Origin: Sanguibacter sp. HDW7
Lineage (GTDB): Bacteria; Actinomycetota; Actinomycetes; Actinomycetales; Cellulomonadaceae
Reading direction: 5' to 3'
DNA: 64,000 nucleotides
Assembly (NCBI RefSeq): GCF_011300875.1
Contig: NZ_CP049862.1
Location: forward strand, 2,604,001 to 2,668,000
The position numbers were made by a program, and so were the translations under genes. Under the pieces are notes generated by a model. It was not told the DNA's origin. It did no database searches and saw only the letters and a list, made by a program, of their open reading frames with translations. Positions 42,592 through 51,088 of this stretch are shown one piece after another; position 1 is the first letter of the stretch; every line of letters begins with the position of its first letter.

Positions 42592-43197
42592 CTAGGCCCC
42601 CGTGCGTGCCCGCAGCCGCGCGAGCAACCCGCCGGGAACCTCCTCGGCAGTGACGGCGAACACCCTGTGGTCGCGCCAGCGCCCGTCGATGTGGAGGAAC
42701 CTCTCGCGCAGCCCCTCCTCGCGCAGCCCGAGCTTCTCGACGACGCGCAGGCTCGGGCCGTTCTCGGGCCGGATCGCGATCTCGATGCGGTGCAGCCCGA
42801 CGTCCGCGAAGCAGTGGTCGACGACGAGCGCGACCGCGGTCGGCACGATGCCGCGCCCCGCGACGGCCTCGTCGACCCAGTACCCGATCGACGCGGTGCA
42901 CGCTGACCCGCGGACGATGCTCGCGACCGTCACCTGGCCGACGAGCCGCCCGTCGAGCTCGACGACGAACGGCAGGTGCGTGCCGGCGCGCGCCTGGGCG
43001 CGCGCCGCGGCGACGTAGGACCCGAACGAGGCGGACGGCACCCCGGAGGGCGACGTCGCCTCCCACGGCTCGAGCCAGGCCGCGTTGCGGGCGCGCGCCA
43101 CGGACCACGCGCGCGCGTCCCGGCGGCGCAGGGGCCGGACGGTCACCGTCCCGGCGGCCGTCGACGTGCGCAGCGTCGCGGGCCAGCCGGCGCTCAT
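42592..43197 (-). CDS. GNAT N-acetyltransferase, RimJ-like
   Basis: 201 aa GNAT enzyme of the RimJ/RimL group, acetylating N-termini (of ribosomal proteins in characterised members). V-T-V-R-P-L-R-R-R-D at about 18-27, acetyl-CoA region V-D-E-A-V-A-G-R-G-I-V-P-T-A (about 109-122), H-R-I-E-I-A-I-R-P-E-N-G-P-S (N-x-x-S motif about 137-150), L-G-L-R-E-E-G and a C-terminal W-R-D-H-R-V-F. ATG overlaps the moeA stop (ATGA). Confidence 0.9.
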   Translation of the reverse strand: MSAGWPATLRTSTAAGTVTVRPLRRRDARAWSVARARNAAWLEPWEATSPSGVPSASFGSYVAAARAQARAGTHLPFVVELDGRLVGQVTVASIVRGSACTASIGYWVDEAVAGRGIVPTAVALVVDHCFADVGLHRIEIAIRPENGPSLRVVEKLGLREEGLRERFLHIDGRWRDHRVFAVTAEEVPGGLLARLRARTGA

Positions 43198-44426
43198 CCC
43201 TCGAGCACCAGGCAGTGCACGCGCGAGCCGAGCCGCACGAACGTCTCCCCCTCCGGGACGACAGCGAGCGCGTTCGCCGAGGCGAGCGCGGTGAGCGACA
43301 TCTGGTCGATCGCGCGCGGGTCGGCGACCGGCACGACCTTGTAGCCCTCGTCGGGGCTCCCCGTGAGGTGCGCGGGCACGAACTCGCGCCTGCCTGCGGG
43401 GCTGTTCCACTCGGCGTCGGCGTAGGCGACGACCGACGGGCGGAAGAGCTCGGAGTGCCCCGCGATCTCGAGCAGGGCCGGCCGCACGAAGACCTCGTAC
43501 GCGACGAGCGCCGCGACGGGGTGCCCGGGCAGGGCGACGATCGGCACGACGCCGTCGTCCTCGCCGATCGAGCCGAAGCCGTGGCCGCGCCCGGGCGCGA
43601 GCGCCACGTGGTCGAAGCGCACGGTGCCGAGCGGGCCGAGCACGTCCTTGAGCGTGTCGTGGCTGCCCTCCGAGAGACCGCCCGTCGTGAGGACCAGGTC
43701 CGCCCGCACGAGCTGGTCGGCGAGGACCTCGCGCAACGTCGCGCGGTCGTCGCTCACGGGCGGCACGGGGATCGCGACGGCGCCCGCGTCCTCGACGGCG
43801 ATCGCGAGCGCCTGCGCGTTCGCCTCGAACACGCCTGCGCCGCCACCTCGCCGTCCGGGCACGCGCAGCTCGTCGCCGACGGGCACGATGACGACGCGAG
43901 GGCGCGGGTGGACGCGCAGGTGGGAGCGTCCGAGCGCCGCCGCGAGGGAGATCTGCCGCGCCCCGAGACGCAGGCCGGCGGCGAGGACGACGGTCCCCGC
44001 ACGCGCGTCGGCCCCGACCCGTCGGACGCCCGAGCCCACGCCGACCGAGCGGCGCACACGCACCTGCGCGGTGCCGTGGTCGGTGTGCTCGAGCGGGACG
44101 ACGGCGTTCGCGCCGACCGGCAGGGCGACGCCCGACGAGATGCGCACGGCCTGCCCGACGACGAGCCGCTCCGGCTCCTCGGCGGCCGACCACAGGTCTG
44201 CGACGACCGGGAGGGTCACCGGGGACGCATCCGTCGCTGGGTGGACGTCGTCGGCCCGCACCGCGTAGCCGTCGTGCGCGGCCGTCGCGTGGGCCGGGAC
44301 GTCGGCGACGACGGTGACGTCCTCCGCGAGGATGCAGCCCGCAGCGTCGCCGAGGACGACCTCGAGCGGCGGGACGGGGCTGAGCCCCGCGAGGATCTCG
44401 GCGAGATGCGCCTGGACGCTCAGCAC
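43194..44426 (-). CDS. moeA: molybdopterin molybdenumtransferase MoeA
   Basis: Inserts molybdate into adenylated molybdopterin, the last step of Mo cofactor synthesis. 410 aa with the domain order of MoeA: A-T-A-A-H-D-G-Y-A-V-R near 47-57, I-S-S-G-V-A-L-P-V-G-A-N near 95-106, V-P-V-G-D-E-L near 176-182, T-T-G-G-L-S-E-G near 245-252 and A-L-P-G-H-P-V-A-A near 299-307. GTG start 7 bases after galU; its stop overlaps rimJ. No other Mo-cofactor genes are in view. Confidence 0.95.
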   Translation of the reverse strand: MLSVQAHLAEILAGLSPVPPLEVVLGDAAGCILAEDVTVVADVPAHATAAHDGYAVRADDVHPATDASPVTLPVVADLWSAAEEPERLVVGQAVRISSGVALPVGANAVVPLEHTDHGTAQVRVRRSVGVGSGVRRVGADARAGTVVLAAGLRLGARQISLAAALGRSHLRVHPRPRVVIVPVGDELRVPGRRGGGAGVFEANAQALAIAVEDAGAVAIPVPPVSDDRATLREVLADQLVRADLVLTTGGLSEGSHDTLKDVLGPLGTVRFDHVALAPGRGHGFGSIGEDDGVVPIVALPGHPVAALVAYEVFVRPALLEIAGHSELFRPSVVAYADAEWNSPAGRREFVPAHLTGSPDEGYKVVPVADPRAIDQMSLTALASANALAVVPEGETFVRLGSRVHCLVLEG

Positions 44427-44433
44427 GGCAGCG

Positions 44434-45354
44434 TCACGCGTCGAGCGTCGGGACGTAGCCCCGGAGCCAGTCCCGGAACTCCGGGCCCAGGTCGTCGCGC
44501 TCGGACGCGAGGCGCACGACGGCCTTGAGGTAGTCGAGCTTGTCGCCCGTGTCGTAGCGGCGGCCGCGGAAGACGACGCCGTGCACGCCGCCGCCCTGCT
44601 CGGCCGGCATCGTCGCGAGCTCGGCGAGAGCGTCGGTCAGCTGGATCTCGCCGCCGCGGCCCGGCGCGGTGCGCTCGAGGACCTCGAAGACGGCGGGGTT
44701 GAGGACGTAGCGGCCGATGACGGCGAGGTTGCTCGGCGCGTCCTCGGGGGCGGGCTTCTCGACGAGGCCCGTCACACGCACGACGTCGTCGGCGGGGACG
44801 CCGTCGACCGTGCCGACCTGGGGCGCGGCCTCGGCGGCGGCGCAGCCGTACATCGAGACCTGCGCGGGGTCGACCTCGAGCAGGGCGACGACGGAACCGC
44901 CCGTGCGGCGAGCGACCTCGATCATCGCGGGCAGCACCGGGTCGCGCTCGTCGATGAGGTCGTCGCCGAGGAGGACCGCGAACGAGTGGTCACCCACGTG
45001 GTTCTTGGCCCGCAGCACGGCGTGGCCGAGGCCCATGGGCTCGCCCTGGCGGACGAAGTGCACGTCGGCGAGGCCGCTCGACTCACGCACCGCGGCGAGG
45101 CGGGCATCGTCGCCCTTGGCCTCGAGGTTCGCCTCGAGCTCCGGCACTCCGTCGAAGTGGTCCTCGAGCGACCGCTTCGACCTGCCCGTGATGAACAGGA
45201 CGTCGTCGAGACCGGCCGCGGTGGCCTCCTCGACGACGTACTGGATCGCGGGCTTGTCGACGACGGGGAGCATCTCCTTGGGCGTCGACTTCGTCGCGGG
45301 GAGGAACCTGGTGCCCAGGCCTGCGGCAGGGATGACAGCCTTCGTGATCTCCAT
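44434..45354 (-). CDS. galU: UTP--glucose-1-phosphate uridylyltransferase
   Basis: Makes UDP-glucose for envelope glycans. 306 aa, full length: nucleotide motif A-V-I-P-A-A-G-L-G-T-R-F-L-P-A-T-K (about 6-22) with catalytic Lys region, K-E-M-L-P-V-V-D-K-P, E-E-A-T, L-L-G-D-D-L-I, E-K-P, and G-G-E-I-Q-L-T-D. Leaderless start with TAAGGT 6 bases before the ATG. Leads galU-moeA-rimJ. Confidence 0.97.
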   Translation of the reverse strand: MEITKAVIPAAGLGTRFLPATKSTPKEMLPVVDKPAIQYVVEEATAAGLDDVLFITGRSKRSLEDHFDGVPELEANLEAKGDDARLAAVRESSGLADVHFVRQGEPMGLGHAVLRAKNHVGDHSFAVLLGDDLIDERDPVLPAMIEVARRTGGSVVALLEVDPAQVSMYGCAAAEAAPQVGTVDGVPADDVVRVTGLVEKPAPEDAPSNLAVIGRYVLNPAVFEVLERTAPGRGGEIQLTDALAELATMPAEQGGGVHGVVFRGRRYDTGDKLDYLKAVVRLASERDDLGPEFRDWLRGYVPTLDA

Positions 45355-45360
45355 GGAGAC

Positions 45361-45366
45361 ACCTTA
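45361..45366 (-). promoter_or_regulatory. -10 box of galU (leaderless)
   Basis: TAAGGT on the minus strand, 6 bases, then ATG. Confidence 0.55.
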
Positions 45367-45440
45367 GCGACCAGCAGGCTCGGACCCGACCTGGGACCGT
45401 CGGAGGCGGCCGGATCGCGAAAGTTTGGGATGATGGGGTC

Positions 45441-46085
45441 ATGAGCGGAGCAGCGCAGCCCATCCATGTCCCTCCCGGTCTCGAGCCGGAGGACGCGAAG
45501 TCGATGTTCCGCAAGGCGGTCCGCTCGGCCCGGGAGAACCGCCCCGCACGACGTCGCCAGGAGGCCGCCGCCGGCTTCGTCCACGCGCTCGCCGACTTCG
45601 AGCACCTGCGCGACGCCCGCTGCGTCGCCGCCTACGTCTCCCGTCCCGCGGAGCCCGGCACGCTCCCCCTCCTCGAGGACCTCGCGCTGCGCGGCGTGCG
45701 CGTCCTGCTGCCCGTGCTCGGCTCAGGCCTCGAGCGCGACTGGGCGCCGTTCGCCGGCGCCGACGACCTCCTCGAGCGCGCACCGGGCCGCCCGCCGGAG
45801 CCCGGCACGGCGCATCTCGGCGCCGAGGCCCTCGCGGAGGCCGACGTCATCATCGCGCCCGCGCTCGCCGTCGACACGTCGGGCGCCCGGCTCGGTCAGG
45901 GCGGCGGCTGGTACGACCGCGCTCTCGGCCACAAACGTCCGGACGCGAAGGTCGTCGCGCTCGTCTTCCCCGAGGAGATCTACGACGCGGACGACTCGCC
46001 GATCCCGACCGAGGCGCACGACGTCGCCGTCGACGCGATCGCGACGCCGTCGGGCTGGCGCTGGACCGACCGCCGCGGGGCCTGA
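45441..46085 (+). CDS. 5-formyltetrahydrofolate cyclo-ligase
   Basis: 214 aa enzyme (fau/ygfA type) that recycles 5-formyl-THF to methenyl-THF using ATP. N-terminal basic K-A-V-R-S-A-R-E-N-R region (about 26-35), and the C-terminal signature R-L-G-Q-G-G-G-W-Y-D-R-A-L (about 149-161). Divergent from galU, 86 bases apart. No clear ribosome site before the ATG, so start is by length and synteny. Confidence 0.93.
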   Translation: MSGAAQPIHVPPGLEPEDAKSMFRKAVRSARENRPARRRQEAAAGFVHALADFEHLRDARCVAAYVSRPAEPGTLPLLEDLALRGVRVLLPVLGSGLERDWAPFAGADDLLERAPGRPPEPGTAHLGAEALAEADVIIAPALAVDTSGARLGQGGGWYDRALGHKRPDAKVVALVFPEEIYDADDSPIPTEAHDVAVDAIATPSGWRWTDRRGA

Positions 46086-46120
46086 TCGAGGACGTCGACG
46101 ACGGGCCCCATCCCCTGCAC

Positions 46121-46164
46121 CGACGGCGGGGCCGGTGACCTTCGGGTCACCGGCCCCGCCGTCG
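46121..46164. terminator. 20-bp stem, TTCG tetraloop, bidirectional terminator
   Basis: Perfect 20-bp inverted repeat (46121-46140 with 46145-46164) closed by TTCG, lying between convergent genes. The most stable hairpin in the window. Confidence 0.85.
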
Positions 46165-46211
46165 TCCCGGGTCTGCTGCCTCGTCCCGGGTCTGCTGCGT
46201 CGCGCCGCGGG

Positions 46212-48854
46212 CTACTCGTCGCTCGGCACGAGGCGCAGCGTGTCGCCGGCCGATCGGGTGACGGCGTCGGGCGTGAAGGGCCAGGCGAAGGTCTCGCCGA
46301 TGCTCCACGCCTCGAGCTGGTCGGAGTAGTGAGGGTGCCCGGGGTGCCCGGAGGTGCCGGTGACGACGACCCACGTAGAGGAGTCGAGCGCGGCGAGGTC
46401 GACGACCATGCGCATCGAGGGGCCCGACGTCACCTGGAAGTCGGTCCGCCCGGACGAGGTCCGCTCGGAGGCGTCCCAGCCGGTCGCGTCGACGATCGAC
46501 GAGCCGCCGCCGAGCTGGACGGCGCCGGGGTTGACGAAGGCGCGCACGGGCCACGGGATCGACTCGCCGCCGAGGACCGGGTGCTCGAGCCGCAGCTGGT
46601 GCAGGCGGCCCCACTGCCACTCGCCTGTGTCGCGGCCGAGCGCGGTCGTCAGCTCGAGACGTGCGTCGACGAGCGCCTGGCGCAGGATCTCGTCGCGCGT
46701 CTCGACGACGTCGACGGTCGTGCGGTCGTCCCACAGGCGCGCCTCGGGGTCGTCGAGGAGCTCCGTCACGACGGCGAGCCATCGGCTCGACCCGCTCGGA
46801 CGCACCGAGTCCGGCAGGTCGTCGGCGAACGCACCGTCGACGATCTGCGCCCACACGGCGTTGAAGTACGCGGCGGCCGGCGACGACGGGTCGGTGTTGT
46901 AGTCCCAGTCCCGCAGCAGTTCCTGGCCCTGCGCCGCGAACGCGTCGTCGAGCTTGATGCTGAGGAGCGTCGGGACGAGCGCGGCCGCGAAGGGGCTCCA
47001 CACGTCCGACTGGATCGCCGACATGGTCTCGGCGGAGAGCTTCTGGTTCCTCGCTGTCGCGGTCCCGAGCAGCGTCCCGATGCGCTGCGAGCGGTAGCCG
47101 TAGTCCCAGTCGGACGTGAGGTAGGGGCCCTTCCCCGCGGGGAGGACGGCCTGGTTCGCTGCGACGACGACGCCGGAGGCCGGGTCGAGGACCGCGGGCA
47201 TGTCCGCGGGGTCGACGAGGCCCTGCCAGTCGTAGGCGGGGTCCCAGCCGGGCCGCGGCCACGTGCCGTCGGACGGCACAGGACCGGCCACCTGGCCGCG
47301 CAGCGGGATCGCGCCCGGCGCCTGGTAGCCGATGTGGCCGTCGGTCGTCGCGAAGACGATGTTCTGCGAGGGCACCGCGAAGAGCGCGGCGGCCGCGGCG
47401 ACGTCGTCGGCGGTCGCGGCACGGTTGAGCGCGAAGATCGCGTCGGCGGTGCGGTTCGGCGTGAGCGCGGTCCACCCGAGCGCGACGCCGTACGTCACGC
47501 CGCCGACGCCCGCGTCGGCGAGGGGCGAGAACATCGAGGCCAACGCCTCGCCGTACTCGCCGGAGATGATGGGCCCGTGGATGGTCTCGGCGACATCGAT
47601 GACGATGTCGTCGCCGCCGTTGACCTTGATGGTCTCCTGGCGGACGGTGAGCGGCTGCCACGCGCCGTCGCGCAGGTAGGAGTCGTCACGGATCGCCTCG
47701 ACGAAGAAGTCGGTGACGTCAGCGCCGAGGTTCGTCAGGCCCCACGCGAGGTCCGCGTTGTGGCCGATGATGACGCCGGGCAGGCCCGAGAACGAGAACC
47801 CTGCGACGTCGTAGGGGCAGGCGTCGGACACCTGAGCGCACCGGAGCCCGACCTGCGCCCAGATGCTCGGCGCGGCGAGCGAGAGGTGCGGGTCGTTCGC
47901 GAGGAGCGGCTTGCCGCTCTCGGCGAGGTCGCCGGAGACGACCCACGAGTTGGAGCCGGTGCCCTCGCCGCGGCCGACCTGGTGCGGCACGGCAGCGAGC
48001 GCGTCGGCGGTCGCGTCGAGCGCCGCGCGGACTCCCGCGTCCTCGAGCGGGAGGCCGTCGTCGGCGCTGTTCGCGCCACCCGTGCCCCCCTCGACCGCGG
48101 CTGCCGCGGCGCGGCGCTCGTCACGGGTCGTCGCGGCCTCGTCGGCGTCGAGGATCGGAGGGTTGGCCGCGTCCGGGTACGCCGGGAAGAGCGACTCGAC
48201 GAGGTCGACGTCGCGCAGCGTGCCGTACGCGGCCGCGCGCTCGAGCTCCTCGTCGAAGTTGCCGCGGAGGTCCCACGCCATCGCCTTGAGCCATGCGACG
48301 GAGTCGATCGGCTGCCACGGCTCGGGGTCGGAGACGTTCACCTGGACGCCGAGCACCGCGTACTCGAGCGCGAGCTCGGACGGCGAGCGGTCCGTGAGGT
48401 ACGCGTTGACGCCCTCGGCGTACGCGGTGAGGTTGTCACGCGTGTCCTGGTCGAGGAGGTCCCACTCGCGCTCCGCGACGCGCCGCCACCCGAAGGCGCG
48501 GATGACGCGGTCCGCGGAGATCGCGTCCGGGTTGTCCCCGACGAGCTCGGAGAGCCGGCCCGAGGTGACGTGGCGGCGGTAGTCCATCTCGAAGAAGCGA
48601 TCCTGCGCGTGGACGTAGCCCTGCGCACGGAAGAGGTCCGCGCTCGTCGTCGCCGTGATGTAGGGGACGCCACGCGCGTCGCGCTCGACGGTGACGGGGC
48701 CGACGAGCCCGTCGATCGTCACCGCGCCCGAGGTCGTCGGGAACGAGCGGCGCACGACGACGACGGCCGTGACGGCCGTCGCGACGAGGACGACGACGAG
48801 CAGCGACACGAGGGCGAGGAGCACCTTGCGAGGTGCGGAGAGTCGGCTGAGCAC
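46212..48854 (-). CDS. penicillin acylase family (Ntn-hydrolase) protein
   Basis: 880 aa, predicted exported or membrane-anchored: one hydrophobic segment (about 8-32), then the acylase alpha region (Y-V-H-A-Q-D-R-F-F-E-M-D-Y-R-R-H), a spacer, and the beta chain whose N-terminal nucleophile Ser lies in G-T-G-S-N-S-W-V-V-S-G, the autocleavage site. Further family motifs: L-L-A-N-D-P-H-L and G-L-T-N-L-G-A-D-V-T-D. Members hydrolyse beta-lactams, acyl-homoserine lactones or unknown amides. The GTG at 48854 is preceded by TAGGCT-N7, so I prefer it to upstream codons at 48878 (GTG) and 48884 (TTG). Confidence 0.9.
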   Translation of the reverse strand: MLSRLSAPRKVLLALVSLLVVVLVATAVTAVVVVRRSFPTTSGAVTIDGLVGPVTVERDARGVPYITATTSADLFRAQGYVHAQDRFFEMDYRRHVTSGRLSELVGDNPDAISADRVIRAFGWRRVAEREWDLLDQDTRDNLTAYAEGVNAYLTDRSPSELALEYAVLGVQVNVSDPEPWQPIDSVAWLKAMAWDLRGNFDEELERAAAYGTLRDVDLVESLFPAYPDAANPPILDADEAATTRDERRAAAAAVEGGTGGANSADDGLPLEDAGVRAALDATADALAAVPHQVGRGEGTGSNSWVVSGDLAESGKPLLANDPHLSLAAPSIWAQVGLRCAQVSDACPYDVAGFSFSGLPGVIIGHNADLAWGLTNLGADVTDFFVEAIRDDSYLRDGAWQPLTVRQETIKVNGGDDIVIDVAETIHGPIISGEYGEALASMFSPLADAGVGGVTYGVALGWTALTPNRTADAIFALNRAATADDVAAAAALFAVPSQNIVFATTDGHIGYQAPGAIPLRGQVAGPVPSDGTWPRPGWDPAYDWQGLVDPADMPAVLDPASGVVVAANQAVLPAGKGPYLTSDWDYGYRSQRIGTLLGTATARNQKLSAETMSAIQSDVWSPFAAALVPTLLSIKLDDAFAAQGQELLRDWDYNTDPSSPAAAYFNAVWAQIVDGAFADDLPDSVRPSGSSRWLAVVTELLDDPEARLWDDRTTVDVVETRDEILRQALVDARLELTTALGRDTGEWQWGRLHQLRLEHPVLGGESIPWPVRAFVNPGAVQLGGGSSIVDATGWDASERTSSGRTDFQVTSGPSMRMVVDLAALDSSTWVVVTGTSGHPGHPHYSDQLEAWSIGETFAWPFTPDAVTRSAGDTLRLVPSDE

Positions 48855-48861
48855 GGGTCCG

Positions 48862-48867
48862 AGCCTA
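48862..48867 (-). promoter_or_regulatory. -10 box of penicillin acylase gene (leaderless)
   Basis: TAGGCT on the minus strand, 7 bases, then GTG at 48854. Confidence 0.5.
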
Positions 48868-48969
48868 GTCCCGACCACCGACAACGGCAGGGGTGGTCCA
48901 TCGAGCCGCGCGACGCGAGCACCTCGCGACGTGTGACGGGCCGCACGGCGCGGCGCGCGCCGTCGGACG

Positions 48970-48975
48970 TATAGT
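48970..48975 (+). promoter_or_regulatory. -10 box of FmdB-family gene
   Basis: TATAGT, with a leader of about 70 bases and an AAGGAG ribosome site (49038-49043) before the GTG. Confidence 0.5.
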
Positions 48976-49051
48976 TGGCACTCGGAACGACGGAGTGCCA
49001 GCCCACGGCGGCCCGTCGCGGCCCCGCACCCGCCAGCAAGGAGAGAGAACC

Positions 49052-49327
49052 GTGCCCACCTACGCGTACACGTGCACCGCGTGCGGTCACAGCTTCGACA
49101 TCCACCAGTCCTTCGCGGACGACGCCCTCACGGTGTGCCCCGAGTGCTCGGGCCGGCTGCGCAAGATCTTCTCGACCGTCGGCGTGACGTTCAAGGGCTC
49201 GGGCTTCTACCGCACGGACTCGCGCTCGGGCTCGTCGTCGAGCGTGTCCTCGACGCCCTCGAAGCCGGCCGCATCGCAGCCCGCGGCGTCGACGCCCGCG
49301 GCGAGCAAGGCGTCGGGCGCGGCCTGA
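49052..49327 (+). CDS. FmdB-family zinc ribbon protein
   Basis: 91 aa. N-terminal P-T-Y-A-Y-T-C-T-A-C-G-H and C-P-E-C-S-G form a four-Cys zinc ribbon of the FmdB/CxxC family; then K-I-F-S-T-V-G-V-T-F-K-G-S-G-F-Y-R-T-D-S, the family's conserved end, and a Ser/Ala/Pro-rich tail. Role unknown; FmdB was named from a regulator of formamidase. GTG start with AAGGAG 8 bases upstream. Confidence 0.9.
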   Translation: MPTYAYTCTACGHSFDIHQSFADDALTVCPECSGRLRKIFSTVGVTFKGSGFYRTDSRSGSSSSVSSTPSKPAASQPAASTPAASKASGAA

Positions 49328-49407
49328 CGCCGCCGGGCAGCCCGCCCACAGCGACGGCGGCCGCCCGGCCCGTCCACATCACCCGAGCTCCCACGGCGAT
49401 GTCGACC

Positions 49408-49413
49408 TAGCGT
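49408..49413 (+). promoter_or_regulatory. -10 box of SAF-domain gene (leaderless)
   Basis: TAGCGT, 6 bases, ATG at 49420. Confidence 0.5.
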
Positions 49414-49419
49414 CGGCCC

Positions 49420-50115
49420 ATGACCCGACCCCACCGGCCCGACGCCCGCGGGCGTTCCGTCGCCCGGAGCCGACGCGCCCGCGCGTTCCGCGTCCTCGCC
49501 TGGCGCGGCCGGCACGTCCTCGTGAGCCTCGCCCTCGGGGTGCTCGCCGCAGCCGTCGTCACGGCGGCGAGCCCTCCCCCACCCCCGCAGCGTGCGGTCG
49601 TCGTCCTCGCGCACGACGTCGTCGCGGGCGAGCCGCTCGAGGCGTCCGACCTCACGAGCACGACCGCCCCCGTCGACGGGGCGCAGCCCTGTGCGCTCAC
49701 GACGCCCGGCGACGCCGTCGGCGCCTCGCCCGCGGTCGACCTCACGCGCGGCACCCACCTGTGCCCCGAGCTCCTCGTGCGCGGCACCGCCGACCTGCCG
49801 CCCGGCACGGCGGCCGTGCCCGTGCGTCTCGCCGACCCGCGCGTGGCCGCGCTGCTCCTCGCGGGAACCCGCGTCGACGTCGTCGTGCCCTCCACCCCCG
49901 ACCCCACCGGGGACACTGCGGCCGCCGAGGGCCGCGTCCTCACGCACGACGCCCTCGTCCTGCCCGCTCCCGCGGCCACGGAGGACGAGGGCGGGCTGCT
50001 CGGCGGGACGACGGCGGCCGAGCCTGTCGTGCTCCTCGCGGTCCGGGTGAAGGACGCGCCGGTCGTTGCGGCGTCGGCGGTTTCGGGGGGCCTCGCGGTC
50101 GTCCTCGTGGGATGA
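49420..50115 (+). CDS. SAF-domain (CpaB/RcpC-like) membrane-anchored protein
   Basis: 231 aa. Arg-rich cytosolic start, one membrane helix (about 33-50), then a SAF domain V-V-V-L-A-H-D-V-V-A-G-E-P-L-E-A-S-D-L (about 60-78), the hallmark of CpaB-type pilus assembly proteins and related factors. The rest is an all-beta RcpC-like part. No other Flp/Tad pilus genes are visible, so a pilus role is only a family association. Lies 39 bases before mscL and may share its transcript. Confidence 0.82.
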   Translation: MTRPHRPDARGRSVARSRRARAFRVLAWRGRHVLVSLALGVLAAAVVTAASPPPPPQRAVVVLAHDVVAGEPLEASDLTSTTAPVDGAQPCALTTPGDAVGASPAVDLTRGTHLCPELLVRGTADLPPGTAAVPVRLADPRVAALLLAGTRVDVVVPSTPDPTGDTAAAEGRVLTHDALVLPAPAATEDEGGLLGGTTAAEPVVLLAVRVKDAPVVAASAVSGGLAVVLVG

Positions 50116-50154
50116 TCGGCGCGCACACAGCGGACACAGCGCAGGAGGAACGCC

Positions 50155-50568
50155 ATGAAGGACATCTTCGAGGGCTTCAAGAACTTCATCTCACGAGGCA
50201 ACGTCGTCGAGCTCGCGGTCGCGGTCGTCATCGGCGGCGCGTTCGGCAAGATCGTCACGAACATCGTCGACGCGATCATCACGCCGCTCATCGCTGCGGT
50301 CTTCGGCTCGCACAGCCTCGCAAGCGCGCTGAGCTTCTCGATCAACGGCGCCCAGTTCCAGCCTGGTCTCGTCCTCGACGCGATCATCGGCTTCCTCGCG
50401 GTCGCCGCGGCCGTCTACTTCCTCATCGTCCTGCCGATGAACAAGCTCGCCGAGCGTCGTGCGCGTGGCCTCGAGCCGGAGCCCGAGGTCAAGGCCGACG
50501 ACATCCAGCTGCTCGAGGAGATCCGCGACCTCCTCCGCGCCCAGGCTGGCGGCACGCCCCAGGCCTGA
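50155..50568 (+). CDS. mscL: large-conductance mechanosensitive channel
   Basis: 137 aa homopentameric membrane channel that opens on osmotic downshock. N-terminal F-K-N-F-I-S-R-G-N-V-V-E-L-A-V-A-V-V-I-G-G-A-F (split here: amphipathic N-helix then TM1, about 8-30) and TM2 with Y-F-L-I-V-L-P-M-N; charged cytosolic helix at the end (E-E-I-R-D-L-L). GGAGG ribosome site. Confidence 0.96.
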   Translation: MKDIFEGFKNFISRGNVVELAVAVVIGGAFGKIVTNIVDAIITPLIAAVFGSHSLASALSFSINGAQFQPGLVLDAIIGFLAVAAAVYFLIVLPMNKLAERRARGLEPEPEVKADDIQLLEEIRDLLRAQAGGTPQA

Positions 50569-50588
50569 CGCCCCGTAGCATCCCGCCG

Positions 50589-50634
50589 AGAATCCGGGTA
50601 GCAGCTCGCACACGCGGCCTGCTACCCGGATTCT
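50589..50634. terminator. long hairpin after mscL (GTAGC-type element i)
   Basis: Perfect 16-bp stem (50589-50604 with 50619-50634) with a 14-base loop containing GCACAC. Probably the mscL terminator. Shares GTAGC arms and the GCACAC centre with two elements just downstream. Confidence 0.7.
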
Positions 50635-50678
50635 TGCGTTCCGGGGCGCCCAACGTTCCCTGCCGCCCACGCTCTCCC

Positions 50679-50778
50679 GACTCGTAGCGCCCCCGCACAC
50701 AACGGCAGCGTGCAGACGCGCTACCCGTCGCCCCACACCCCGACTCGTAGCGACACTGCGCACAACGGGAGTGTGCAG
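50679..50778. repeat. two imperfect copies of a 37-base element (GTAGC-type ii and iii)
   Basis: Copy 1 at 50679-50715 and copy 2 at 50742-50778, spaced 63 bases, both starting GACTCGTAGCG and ending GTGCAG around ACAACGG. Copy 1 with its 3' flank forms a hairpin (GTAGCGC/GCGCTAC arms, GCAC/GTGC inner arms). The region 50635-50806 has no gene. Confidence 0.65.
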
Positions 50779-50806
50779 GGGTGCTCCGGGTCGCTCGGGA
50801 GCGGGG

Positions 50807-51088
50807 TCAGTCTCGGTAGCCTGCGCCGCCCCAGTGGGGCGGAAGGTCGCGCAGCAGATCGGCGTCGTGGCTCGAGGTGCCCTTCTCGGACCAGCCCTCC
50901 TGGCGCTCATCCACGCTCGTGCCGGCGACGACACCCGACTCGGTGCCCTGGCGCACGACGCGACGGTGCCGCCGCCGAGGCGTCGCACCCACAGCGGCCT
51001 CGTTGGCGCCCTCCGCACCCTCCTGCGCGTCCGCCACGTCGCCCTGCGGGCGGTCCGCCGACGGCTGCTCGGACGACTGCTCGCTCAT
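50807..51088 (-). CDS. small conserved hypothetical protein downstream of helicase-like gene
   Basis: 93 aa, acidic first half (E-Q-S-S-E-Q-P, D-A-Q-E-G-A-E-G), a basic patch R-R-R-H-R-R-V-V-R-Q in the middle, and a C-terminus W-S-E-K-G-T...D-A-D-L-L-R-D-L-P-P-H-W-G. I recognise no domain; the PPHW ending recurs in actinobacterial small proteins, as I recall. ATG overlaps the stop of the 1606-aa gene (ATGA), so the two are made together. Predicted soluble. Confidence 0.7.
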   Translation of the reverse strand: MSEQSSEQPSADRPQGDVADAQEGAEGANEAAVGATPRRRHRRVVRQGTESGVVAGTSVDERQEGWSEKGTSSHDADLLRDLPPHWGGAGYRD

